Of a stretch of DNA of 64,000 bases, positions 25,701 to 64,000 are shown in pieces. A model generated the notes under the pieces. It was not told the origin of the DNA, did not search any database, and saw nothing but the letters and a program-made list of their open reading frames with translations. How positions within the stretch are numbered: the stretch's first letter is position 1; each line of letters opens with the position of its first letter. The stretch is taken from NCBI GenBank assembly GCA_021613375.1, contig CM038704.1:32798582-32862581 (forward strand). The letters run 5' to 3'. A program made the position numbers and the translations under genes. This DNA comes from Megaleporinus macrocephalus. Lineage: Eukaryota > Chordata > Actinopteri > Characiformes > Anostomidae.

Positions 25701-27092
25701 TTTGTTTCTCTCTTGGCCCTCTATTGTCAGCTTTACTCTGTCTAAGGAAACATAAAAGCCAGGGACTGCAGCAGAGTATGATTAAAGGCAGTAAAGAAAA
25801 AACACCAGTTGAGGAGCATGAGAGTTCCTCTAAATCACAAGACTCTGTGGTGGCTGCTGTGTATACTATTGACAGTGGCTGTCTTTTTCTCCCCCTACAC
25901 AGGACATTTACCACTGGCAGATAATGGATGGGAACCTGACCCAGAACATCCAAAAATACTTCCCCCTCATAGGCAAGTAACTCATACACTCCACAACCAG
26001 GTGTTAAATTTCCTGTAAGTTCACATGGTGACATTATTTCACACTATAAATGCTTGTATGGTAGCACTGTTGGTTAAGTTAGCAGTATACTGACAGTCTG
26101 CCACTTAGCACATAACATAAGCTCTGTTCTAACTGATGTGTTCCCCCACTTTTAAAGTTAAATGACCACACAGTAAATGTATGGAGGTTTACACATCACA
26201 TTCCATTATTGGACATAAAATTACAAAAAAATTAAATTATTATTACTTACTGACTTGGGTTTGACTTGGTACAAACTGTAAACTTTCATTGAAAGTTAAA
26301 ATGTTTTTACTTGTTCTGTAACATTGCTTTTTTTGGAGATGCAAAGTTTTGTTCCAACAGCAACATTATGTGACCCTATACCCAAATCAATATAAAACAC
26401 CATTTTACCATTGGATATTGTACATTGCTGCAGTAGGCTTGTTGTCAGTACTGATGTAAAAAAATAATAATAAATTCGGATGGTCCTTGTCTGTGGAGTC
26501 CAAAGCCATTTCCTCTCCACATCACAGGTCATGTTCAGGTCGCCCAGGTTCCTGACCGCCATGAACCAGACAGTCCAGGAGAAGTCAACTTCTCCTACCT
26601 CTTTAACCTGCTGGAAAAACTGCACTACCAGGGGTACGTGGGCTGTGAATACAAGCCGAAGGGTGAGTACACAGTTTTGATTAAACATGACTTACCTTTT
26701 TTGTCCATACAAGATATAATCTTCTGTATTTTAGGTTAAAATTAATAGGACAGCGCTTCTCAGCACACACTTGTTTGTGTTTTCTCTGTTCTAACACTCA
26801 GTCCACGCTTCATAAAAATGATCAAGTAATTTATGAACAGTTAGAAAACTGTGCTGAGACTGAGAATAAGCAAAGAGAAGAGAAAAGGTTTTCTTGACTG
26901 AAGCTTGAAAAAAAAATCAGGCTAATTCTTTTTGAGATTAGTTTAGCAAAATTTTATTTTTCACTGTTCCATTTTTTTGTGCACACCAATGTTTGTGTAA
27001 GAGATTTAAAGATTAAGTGTTGTTTGATCTGCTTAGGTTCCACAGAAGCAGGCCTGGATTGGGTGAGAAACTACTTGAAGGGCAAGAAGTGA
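19592..27092 (+). CDS. hyi: Hydroxypyruvate isomerase (HYI), complete, 8 coding exons
   Basis: HYI is a cytosolic TIM-barrel sugar isomerase of the AP-endonuclease-2-like fold. By similarity to bacterial Hyi it interconverts hydroxypyruvate and tartronate semialdehyde; the vertebrate substrate is less certain. Coding exons are 19592-19790, 21517-21628, 22030-22144, 24276-24354, 24520-24569, 25903-25972, 26528-26662 and 27037-27092. All phases fit and give 816 nt (271 residues plus TGA), close to the human length of about 277. The N-terminus [14 protein letters not shown] is typical of the family, which fixes the start. Likely catalytic glutamates are E150 (in LIEPINTR) and E249 (in VGCEYKPK), 99 residues apart, much like the E. 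coli pair. D186 and H189 (DIYHWQ) and H210 (GHVQVAQVP) fit the metal and substrate site. There is no signal peptide or membrane segment. Intron 6 uses a GC donor. The gene converges with szt2, as in human. Confidence 0.93.
19966..19990 (+). promoter_or_regulatory. ZNF143/SBS-type motif in hyi intron 1
   Basis: The segment begins ACTACATCTCCCATGATG and ends TGTTGCG. This closely resembles the long ZNF143 (Staf) binding motif, including the upstream ACTACA submotif. Such sites usually sit within a few hundred bp of a vertebrate promoter, and this one is about 175 bp past the exon 1 donor. Confidence 0.6.
20600..21200 (+). pseudogene. Tc1-like transposase relic in hyi intron 1
   Basis: The + strand reads [13 protein letters not shown], then [20 protein letters not shown], then [13 protein letters not shown], stop, DQLGC, and [20 protein letters not shown]. 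This is the C-terminal DDE half of a Tc1-like transposase, with the conserved QQDN and SPDL landmarks. At least one in-frame stop and frame breaks disable it. Confidence 0.8.
21200..21265. repeat. Possible dispersed-repeat fragment
   Basis: TTATATAGCATCTCATACTC followed by AAGGACGCTTTACA resembles a repeat widespread in fish genomes. Weak call. Confidence 0.3.
21517..21628 (+). CDS. hyi: hyi coding exon 2
   Basis: Acceptor TTTTTCAG|GT and donor AAGAG|GTATTG. The exon begins with two bases that complete codon 67 and leaves two bases at the end. It encodes [20 protein letters not shown], the family's conserved loop, then [12 protein letters not shown]. Confidence 0.92.
22030..22144 (+). CDS. 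hyi: hyi coding exon 3
   Basis: Acceptor GGTGCAG|GATCC and donor GCAAAG|GTGACA. It encodes [15 protein letters not shown] and on to [10 protein letters not shown], and ends in phase 0. The strand carrying IHLMAGR is a conserved barrel strand of the family. Confidence 0.92.
22207..22935 (+). mobile_element. Tc1/mariner-type element in hyi intron 3, internally deleted
   Basis: The left TIR starts ACAACCCCAATTGTAAAAAA and includes AATGCAATGATTTACAAAT. The right TIR mirrors it (ATTTGTAAATCATTGCATCC, ending near CCCAACTTTTTAGTAAC). Inside, a collinear but broken transposase remnant includes GGCAGCTTACACATCTGGAA and a CAGCAAGAC site. Most of the 5' coding half is deleted. Same family as 17140-18040. 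Confidence 0.85.
22936..24275. other. Remainder of hyi intron 3
   Basis: No exon. At 23440-23600 there is a low-complexity stretch with recurring AACCTGA and ACCAGCT words, probably a decayed repeat. Confidence 0.4.
24276..24354 (+). CDS. hyi: hyi coding exon 4
   Basis: Acceptor CCTTTTAG|GAGG and donor CATCAAG|GTGAAA. It encodes [13 protein letters not shown] and on to SPHQ. E150 in LIEP is the first of the two presumed catalytic glutamates. Confidence 0.92.
24520..24569 (+). CDS. hyi: hyi coding exon 5
   Basis: A short 50-nt exon with acceptor ACAAATAG|CGGC and donor CAAATG|GTGAGT. It encodes [17 protein letters not shown] and ends in phase 0. The acceptor has a weak pyrimidine tract but frame and protein continuity support it. 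Confidence 0.88.
24570..25902. other. hyi intron 5
   Basis: Nothing recognisable. The fairly long open frame opposite exon 6 (about 25600-26034, - strand) overlaps hyi coding sequence and is a shadow. Confidence 0.45.
25903..25972 (+). CDS. hyi: hyi coding exon 6 (GC donor)
   Basis: Acceptor CCCCTACACAG|GACATT. It encodes [12 protein letters not shown] and on to YFPLI. The 3' boundary that keeps the frame and the conserved junction [12 protein letters not shown] is ATAG|GCAAGT, a GC-AG intron with an otherwise near-perfect U1 match. Confidence 0.9.
26528..26662 (+). CDS. hyi: hyi coding exon 7
   Basis: Acceptor ATCACAG|GTCATG and donor CGAAGG|GTGAGT. It encodes [18 protein letters not shown], then [10 protein letters not shown] and [11 protein letters not shown]249 is the second presumed catalytic glutamate. 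Confidence 0.93.
27037..27092 (+). CDS. hyi: hyi coding exon 8 (terminal)
   Basis: Acceptor CTGCTTAG|GTTCC. It encodes [17 protein letters not shown] and then TGA at 27090-27092. The C-terminus matches the usual end of vertebrate HYI (a WVR-type helix), so the protein is complete. Confidence 0.92.
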
Positions 27093-27712
27093 GAGAAACT
27101 CACTTTGTCAAGATCGAGATTGAGTTTTAGTAGGACACAATGGAAGTACACTTCCCCCTCATCTACTCCATCAGCAACATTTAATCATGGAGGAAATTTC
27201 TTACCCATGTTAAAAGTGGTGCTGTTATGCAGGGATGAAAATCTGGCTTTTCAGTGCGTGTATGTGTGCAGTAATCAGGGCCAGCGAATGCACGCATATT
27301 TGGATAAATTAGGACAGTAATTACACACACATTACAGATAGACTTGTTTAGATGGAGCCTCTTGTCTGGTGGCAATAAGCCTGGAACTGAATGCTTTATC
27401 ATGGACTTCTTTTGCCATCAGCATCAACAATGCTCTAGAATAACACTAGGAAGTTGCTACATGCAGGTCCCTTATTTATGTTATCAGGCAAACAAACTCT
27501 GTACTAAAAACACCATTGGTTATTAACTTGTGATTTAATGTTACATTTTATTCTTACAAACGGTTCAGTATATACATAATGTACAAGTCTCAGACATTTA
27601 AATCACTCACTCAATATAATATTGCCTAATAACATACTTCAAGGGCAAATGATTAGCTTCTTGCTTTATCAAGGCTATGTATCCAGTGTCCCCCTTTTCA
27701 AACAAAAAACTA

Positions 27713-27718
27713 AATAAA
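27713..27718 (+). terminator. Candidate hyi poly(A) signal AATAAA
   Basis: The first clear AATAAA seen downstream of the hyi stop, about 620 nt away. A weaker variant nearer the stop could be used instead. Confidence 0.3.
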
Positions 27719-28357
27719 ACACAAACACATTGTCTCATTCAGCAGTACCATTTAGACTCTGTATACCAAATAGTATTTGGTTTCCTTCAGTGATATTCAC
27801 ATAAGGCTGCCTATTGAGCCCCAAAGTGATGCAAAGACATCTCAGTGCTTCTGTGAAGTGTGCATGAGTAGTTTTCCTGCAGCTTAAGTATTTTTCAATT
27901 ACATCAAAATTAATTTACAGATTTTGACTCTTGATTTTTTAAGATTCTCCTCATTCATCTAACTGCGTCTTTAGGAAGTAAAGCAAAAAATAAAAAGAAT
28001 GTAGGCACTTTTGGGTTGAAGATAGCATGGCAGTAAGGGAAACTGTAAAATACCAGCAGGGCAGAAGAAAAAGCAATTAGCCAGAACTGCTAATAATAAT
28101 GTTAGCAGTGTAATAGAACACACATCCATGTTAATGTACAACAGTCATATGCTTAAATCCTAACACGCCACTGCACTGAGAGGCTGAATAATTATGATTA
28201 TTTTTTTTCAATGTGTGCGTCACATACAGCGGACCTGAACTATTCATTGGATAGATGGCAATGCCTAGACTGCATCGGACATTTCTGATCAGTCACTCTT
28301 GTACTCACTTATTTCAAACGTGCAGGTTTTCAAAGTTAGGACAAGTAGGCACTATCA

Positions 28358-28600
28358 GGGCTGCACAATATATTGTCTGTTAACTGTTATTGTGATACTG
28401 ACCTTTACAGTACTGATATCACAAAGGCATACAATGTGCATAGAGCACTCAAACCATGCATTAAATTTTTCCATTCATTTTGGTCAAAATAATGGCGGTC
28501 AGTCACACAAAGGGTGCCCTAATGTGTTTTTTAGTATTTCGTAAGTTAGCAGTAGCAATAAAATTGCAATGCCGAATTTCAACCATATTGTGCAACCTAG
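28358..28600. repeat. MITE-like repeat with GGCTGCACAATAT ends
   Basis: It begins GGGCTGCACAATATATTG and ends ATATTGTGCAACC, inverted termini typical of a fish MITE family. No coding content. Confidence 0.5.
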
Positions 28601-28936
28601 AAGTTGTCAATAAGGTGGGGGCTCACAATCACAACTATAAGCTGAAAAGAGTATGGCTTTGGCAAAACAGCAAGTGTCATTTGTCAGTACTGCTGGCCAG
28701 AGATGTGAAATGCACCCGTGTTGTATGGGGCCAGTGGAAAACAAGGCAACAAGCCCTTCACTCGTGAGCATCATTTCATTTTGAGTCACTTCACTGTGAG
28801 GTAGTTTTCCTCTCAGCCCAGCCACACAGACCACTTGAGCCCATGACATGCTGACATTTTCCAGCAAACACTAGCAAAGCATTGGGGTTGGTGTGCTGTG
28901 CGGGACTTTAATGTGATTCTCCTTTATGCAGAGTTG

Positions 28937-28942
28937 TTTATT
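28937..28942 (-). terminator. Candidate szt2 poly(A) signal AATAAA
   Basis: A canonical AATAAA on the - strand, about 150 nt past the szt2 stop codon. Position and hexamer fit a short 3' UTR. I have no transcript evidence. Confidence 0.55.
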
Positions 28943-29089
28943 TGGCTTGTCAATTTGTTTTCTGGAACATTTACAAACCAAATGGCAATCTTCTGATAGT
29001 TAATAGTTGAGCTGATGTGTGTTGGGCTTTACCGTTTGTACCATAAAATGCATTGCTACAAGGCCTTATCCCAGATTTAGTTCAGGGTG

Positions 29090-58781
<29,692 letters not shown>

Positions 58782-58943
58782 CTGCAGAAAGAGAGACAGA
58801 AATAAAGGCAGAGGGACAGGGACAAGAGAAAAAAAAGAAACAAGCAGAGTAAGATGATTCAGATAAAATAATTCATTATAATACTTTAAGGTTAAATATG
58901 TGGGTAGTTTGACAAGTCTGATAAGATTTAGAATTTAGAAACA

Positions 58944-59060
58944 AGTTTACAAATGCTGGACACTAATTAGTGACATAAATTCTCAAATCTCAAAATTACA
59001 AGTGGTAGCTTTGAGATTTTAGAAATCGTGTCACTAAATAGTGTCCAGCATTTGTAAACT
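58944..59060. repeat. Hairpin MITE (about 50-bp arms)
   Basis: AGTTTACAAATGCTGGACAC (58944) is mirrored by GTGTCCAGCATTTGTAAACT (ending 59060). The inner parts, AATTAGTGACATAAATTCTC and its partner near 59010-59035, also pair imperfectly. Confidence 0.88.
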
Positions 59061-59560
59061 TTTTTTGCTACCAGAAAAAAGTAGATAATTTGTGAGTTTT
59101 TGTTATACAATTTTATGAATACAACAGTTTCATGCACAATCATTCCAGAGGCCACTAATCTATGTTTACTAAACCCCCATATGTCTTTATTAAACTGCTT
59201 TTATCACAAAATAAACAGTTTAAAATCCATTACCCATGGTTAGCTACAAAAACATAATAATATACTTAAGTCAAAGATTATATATATACTATATGCACAG
59301 GTTTTTTGTTTTAAATTTAAATGTATTAAAAAATGTATTTTAAAAAATTACTCTCTTAGCACATGGACTTTTGTTGTGATAATCATCACCCCCTCATCCT
59401 AACCCTTTTGCAGAGAGGTGATAACAGTCAGATTCTCACCTTGTCTTCCCCCTTCTTCTATATTGAAATGACACTTGGTCTTATGCCGTTAAGTGACCAA
59501 ACTATATCCTTTCTCATCTTTATCCTTCTTACCCCCTCCTTAACCTCCTCCGACCCTCAG

Positions 59561-59710
59561 GATGCCTACTTAAACCATGTTGGACTAGACTACAGTAGAC
59601 TTGACTGGCAACAGACCGGAGCTTTGCCTGTATATGATTCTGCATCCACAAGAATTGACCGTTGATCAACCAAGCTGTACTCATACACCTTTGTATTTGA
59701 AAATAAACTC
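59561..59710 (+). other. Terminal-exon-like island of unknown gene
   Basis: A 50-nt pyrimidine-rich tract ends CCGACCCTCAG|GATGCC. The open frame that follows reads DAYLNHVGLDYSRLDWQQTG then ALPVYDSASTRIDR and stops at TGA 59663-59665. AATAAA lies at 59702. This is the anatomy of a last coding exon on the strand opposite szt2, inside a szt2 intron. I do not recognise the peptide, and no upstream exon was found. It could be a decayed duplicate or a retroelement end. Confidence 0.35.
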
Positions 59711-60103
59711 CAAGTCAACATTAAACTCTCCTGACTCCTGAATGCTCCTGAATGCCAAATTTCTAACAAAATTATCTTTATTCTTTTCCGCAGTAACAGC
59801 CCCTACTCTGGAAAGGCTAAACCAGATGTTTGCATTCAGGTTGCAGATTTAGCTCTAGATCACAAACATGTTTATAACTCATCCCATTGGGGCTCCATCA
59901 CTCTAGAGAACACACTGAGTATGGTGACCATATAATCATGTGCAGCTACTCAAGTTACTCTAGTTACACGGCAATTTAGGATACAAGTATGTGATTTTAA
60001 AAGAGAGAGAGATAGAGAGACAGATAGCAGAGCATCCTATTAAGAAACTATTTATCTCTGACCCAGCACAGCTTCAGAACAGGATTACATATTTCATGCT
60101 AAA

Positions 60104-60493
60104 ATGGAACAGAAGTACAGGCAGCTTATGGCTTATGGAATGCCTGCTACATTACCCCAGCACAGCCTTTATACCCAAACTGCACAACTTGTGGGAACTT
60201 TTGGGCGAGTTAGTGTTCGGCACAGTGGCCAAAGTACTGCAGGGCGACTTGGAGGCCTCAGAGGATATATGAGCGTTAGAGAAATGCTTTATAAAGGGAG
60301 TCCAGATGCCCCAGCAATGCTGAGCTTTATACCCTTGTGTCCATGCCTGGGGTTGGTTAAGTTAGGGGTTAGCCAGAGGCTAACTAGTGTATGGACGCTT
60401 CCCCCTGGGAGTCTGACAGATGATTGGCAGCTAGGGCAAATTTTCTGCAGCATTGGATCTGCCTTCTGTCGCAGCTTGTTAGCAGAACAGTGA
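60104..60493 (+). other. Unrecognised open frame, 129 codons
   Basis: A GC-richer patch with an open + strand frame starting MEQKYRQLMAYGMPATLPQH. It has no recognisable domain, no clear splice or promoter context, and odd composition. It is more likely chance or a repeat than a gene. Confidence 0.12.
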
Positions 60494-62141
60494 TTAAATT
60501 AAACAAGTGGAACCATCGACGAAGAAAAAAAAATCTAGAAAGGTCTGTGCTTCTTTTCCTTCAGGCTTGTTTCGTATGTTTCATTTCATTTCTCCTTCAG
60601 TGACAGTGTTAGAAGTGTTCCTCATCATAGTTCACTGAAAAGAAGAATTACACTAAGAAGACTATGGCAAAAGACCAGAAAGTAAACAAAAAACTGCACG
60701 TGATATATGTGTTTATACTGTGCCTTGAGCAATACACTATACATATATTTGTCACACCAAAATAGGAGTTTAAAGTTTTATAAATGTTTTTATAAAACAG
60801 CTGCTGCCACACACTCAGCAAAATTCTATTCAAACAAGACATGTCAGGCTTGTAATACACTCTTTTAGCATAGACTAGCAGAATGTAACTAATTACATTA
60901 TAATTTTCGAAAATATTTTTATATAAAATAATTTTATATCACTAATAAGCTGCATTCATTTCTTAAGAAAAAAAGCTTTCAGACATTTCACTGGATCTGC
61001 ATGAAAAGCCAGGTACAAACAAACCCAGGAAAGACTGTTTTCAGATTACAATAAGAACACTTGAATGACTATTGAAGGTAGCTAGAGACGTTTAACACAA
61101 AGCACAAATAAGTGTGTTTTCATTATCCATATATAATAACATGACAGAAAATGCTTCTGCCAAGCTCTGCCTAGTAAGTAAAGTGAGATTATAAACAGGA
61201 AAACTAAAGTTTGCGGACACACAGCTACTCCAAAACAAACTTGTTGATATGTATCATAAAGAGAAAAAAAGTATACAAATGTAAAACGGAAATTATGTCT
61301 GTACTGACAGATCTCATCAGGGTTACACTGGAGATGGATTTTAGCAAAAAAAAAGTTTTTGTATGTAGGATACATCATGTAGATGTTATTTGTTATCACA
61401 TTCCATCTCACAGAGCACAGATTATGTTTTTGGTAACCAATGATTCAGTTTACATTAACATTAACTGGACATGATTAAGGATGACACGGAAAGGAAAAAT
61501 ATATGACTCAAGATAAATATGGCAAGTTAAAGAAACAGTGTTAAACAACTACACACTTCTTTTCAAATACAGTGCAGAAAGTATGATATGAATAAAATTG
61601 TATTACAGTCAATTTACAGTAAATCTATAATGCATTCACATAATTCTGTGGACAAAAAGTTTTAAAATAATTCTCTTATTGTTTGGGCCAGCTTGGTTGT
61701 AATGATACATTTTGTCAATTTATTGATATAGTAAATTTATTGGAAGCATTATTACAGACAAACCTGCTCTGTGGAAGCTGCACTTTGAGGCCTTTACACA
61801 ATAAACGTGGTTTATACATGTGACTTACTTAAATGCCAAATACTCTAAAAACTTCTAACATACAAACTCCTAATAACAAGGTCAAAAGGTCAGTGGGTAC
61901 TAAAAACTTTGCCTATGATTTGTGTTCTAATGGCTCCATAATGGTATTTGGTGCCTAGACATGATTGCCACTTGCAATGTAATACATATATGTTTTACAT
62001 AGAAGTTACAACAGTCCACAGAAATTGTTGTGTTCTATATCATTTTAGATGCAAGCTAGACAGAAGCTTCTTGATTTCTTTCTTTATATAACTTTAAGCT
62101 TGTATTCATTTTATTTGGATTGTATTCTGGGATGAACGCAC

Positions 62142-62510
62142 TGTGACGTTTGTTGAAAACAGATGGTCCTGGTTGGATTGTTCCCGACAGGGGGGTCCTT
62201 TATGACGGGCAATTTGAAGCTCGAGAGCCCAACCCTGTGACACCCCAGGGCTCATGACCCCCTCCACCAAGGAGATAAGAGCAAGGCCCGAGCCGGCCCG
62301 GAACCGCAAGGAGTTTACGACATGGCCATGTGACCTGAGGGCAATGGAAGGCAGGTCCCTATAAGACGAGCTTCAGACCAGTTCAGATCAGACCAGATTT
62401 TGACCAGCTCCTGATCAGAGCTAAGAGGGTATCGCAATTGCAATTAAACAAGCTTGAAACTCTGTCTGGTCTCCCTCTTCATTCTGACGGCAAAAGACGA
62501 AGTTATAACA
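62142..62510 (+). mobile_element. Probable solo LTR of an endogenous retrovirus-like element
   Basis: It starts TGTGACGTTTGTTG and ends AGTTATAACA. Inside are a TATA-type CCCTATAAGACG at about 62357, an AATTAAA poly(A)-like signal at about 62441, and CTGTCTGGTCTCCCTCTTCA, typical of an R/U5 region. It is GC-richer than its surroundings. No internal genes or second LTR are present, and I could not confirm a target-site duplication. Confidence 0.5.
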
Positions 62511-64000
62511 CAGGTTAACCTTCGTGAGCTGTTGAAGTAAGAAATTTGAATTCGTGAAAATGAACTTCACGTCGTAAGAAGCATAGCCTTCTTTATGTTG
62601 AGGTAACTGGGTGGCCCAAACAATGACTGTCAACTTCTGTGACTTGGGAAAAGGAGGGATTCTCTGCTAGCAGCAAACCCAGCATCCACTCAATTCCTAA
62701 TATTAAACACATCCAAAAGTGCAATTATAGAATTCTAAAAAACTGAATTTGGAATTTGGAAAACTTTAGATGCATGTTTTGACTACATGAAAAACCTATG
62801 ACCCTCCTCCAAAATTTTGATCTCCCAAATAATGCTTCAGGTAAGTTTAGTTTTTACAGTCATATTATATTATATTAAGCAATCTCATTGATCACACTGT
62901 GAGGAATTATCCATTACGACTACAACACAGAAAACAGTACCTTTTCTTGTAAACTAAACCATAAAAACCACTGTAATAAAAACTACATTACAAATCAGTG
63001 TAACAGAACATCTCACAATAGCATTTAAAGTGGCATGTAGTGGCTGAGAGAGTAATGCAGATGGAAATGAGGAAGTATTTCTCCATCATGTCTTAAGAAC
63101 GCATACAATGGACATCACAGAGACAAACTCTCTACTACATTGAACACTCATTAGCAAAGCAGTTTACCATAACATACTCACAAAAAGGAGAAAAAACATC
63201 ACATTGCATAGAACTGTTGGCCGGTCTTAAAATACTGGCACCTTGAACAATTCAAAGAGTATCCTAACTCTCACTCACATCCTTCCATTGTATCATGCAA
63301 GCTTGCTGACAACACCTGGCCTCAGCAGAATTCCTAAAGACTTAATTTTGTTTTGTTCTATTTTTGGAGCTTCCACATTAGGCTCTCAGCTCAAAGACAA
63401 CAATTTTTTTTTCTGGGCTGGTCAAATACCCAATAAGATAAAATAATATTTTTTTGCCAAATTACACTTAAATGCCAATATTTAAGAAGCTAACACCAAA
63501 TATATGCGACAGAGTAATCAGATGTATAATAACTCAACATCTCTCTCTCTCTCTCTGCGACTTACAAACACAAACAACAACCTGGTGAACAAAAGGGATC
63601 AAAAAGAAGCCCTGACTAAAATGGTTTATAAAAAGGAGGGATGAAAAGAGGAGTTGAGAATGAAGGCTGCAGTGCAGGAAGCAGAGCAAAGGATAACGAA
63701 AAGAGAGAAGAGGGACAACTAAACTAGATCACGGTTTGCTATCAAAGACCACAGAGCTCTCTATCTAGCACACACCATTTGAGACCATAACAGACCGTAA
63801 ACAGACACTCCAGGTAACAATTTATTAAAATTCACCATCTGACATAACCAAGATGAAACATTCTTTAGTTATTGATACAACAGATCCAATGTCTAGTAAA
63901 ATTCTTTAGCATGAAAGATGCTAGGTTACTGTAAGCATAGCATCTCAATGGACCAACCCAACTTCTGGAGTTTTAATCTGTTTATTAGTTTACTGCATAA
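62511..64000. other. szt2 intron running off the window
   Basis: AT-rich, with a short (CT)n run at 63541-63557. No szt2 exon recognised between 58782 and 64000. Confidence 0.45.

Larger units (their letters stand above)
27093..28936. other. hyi-szt2 3' intergenic region
   Basis: Contains the hyi 3' UTR and the end of the szt2 transcript. A MITE-like repeat sits at 28358-28600. No other gene seen. Confidence 0.5.

Noticed and set aside
25600..26034. 144-codon - strand frame
   Set aside because: It overlaps hyi exon 6 on the other strand, has no family resemblance, and is a shadow.
62840..62860. Good-looking + strand donor CTTCAG|GTAAGT
   Set aside because: No exon-like sequence before it and no partner acceptor; probably a chance site.

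Overview
This window is vertebrate nuclear DNA, almost certainly from a teleost fish. It is AT-rich, with long introns, GT-AG splice sites, abundant microsatellites and many decayed Tc1/mariner and MITE-like repeats. Several repeats look like families common in otophysan fishes (characins, catfishes, cyprinids), but that placement rests on memory of repeat families. No bacterial, plasmid, phage or CRISPR content was seen.

Only two protein-coding genes can be read with confidence. They converge tail to tail. On the + strand, eight exons between 19592 and 27092 encode a complete 271-residue hydroxypyruvate isomerase (hyi). On the - strand, about sixteen exons between 58781 and 29090 encode the C-terminal roughly 895 residues of SZT2 (szt2), the large KICSTOR subunit. 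The rest of szt2 lies beyond 64000. The stop codons are about 2.0 kb apart. HYI and SZT2 are also convergent neighbours in human, so the synteny supports both calls. The two genes share no known pathway: HYI is a small metabolic isomerase, and SZT2 acts in amino-acid control of mTORC1.

Layout. 1-3.1 kb: intergenic, with a decayed Tc1-type transposase. 3.1-11.8 kb: a repeat-rich block bounded by inverted CACTGTAAAAA-type motifs. It holds a 1.3-kb inverted repeat whose arms carry CCAAT boxes and an ATG mini-exon, a Tc1 relic, a 33-bp minisatellite, an 84-bp tandem repeat, MITEs and several exon-like islands. 11.8-19.3 kb: mostly unique-looking AT-rich sequence plus another Tc1 relic. 19.3-20.0 kb: hyi promoter region, first exon and a ZNF143-type motif. 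20-27.1 kb: the rest of hyi, with two Tc1 relics in introns. 27.1-29.1 kb: the shared 3' intergenic region. 29.1-64 kb: szt2 exons separated by introns that contain microsatellites, hairpin MITEs, a probable solo LTR, and one + strand terminal-exon-like island at 59.56 kb.

I found no convincing new system. The most useful loose ends are the composite 3.1-11.8 kb block, a GC-AG intron in hyi, a reading-phase gap between two szt2 exons, simple repeats set right at szt2 acceptor sites, and the unexplained exon-like island inside a szt2 intron.
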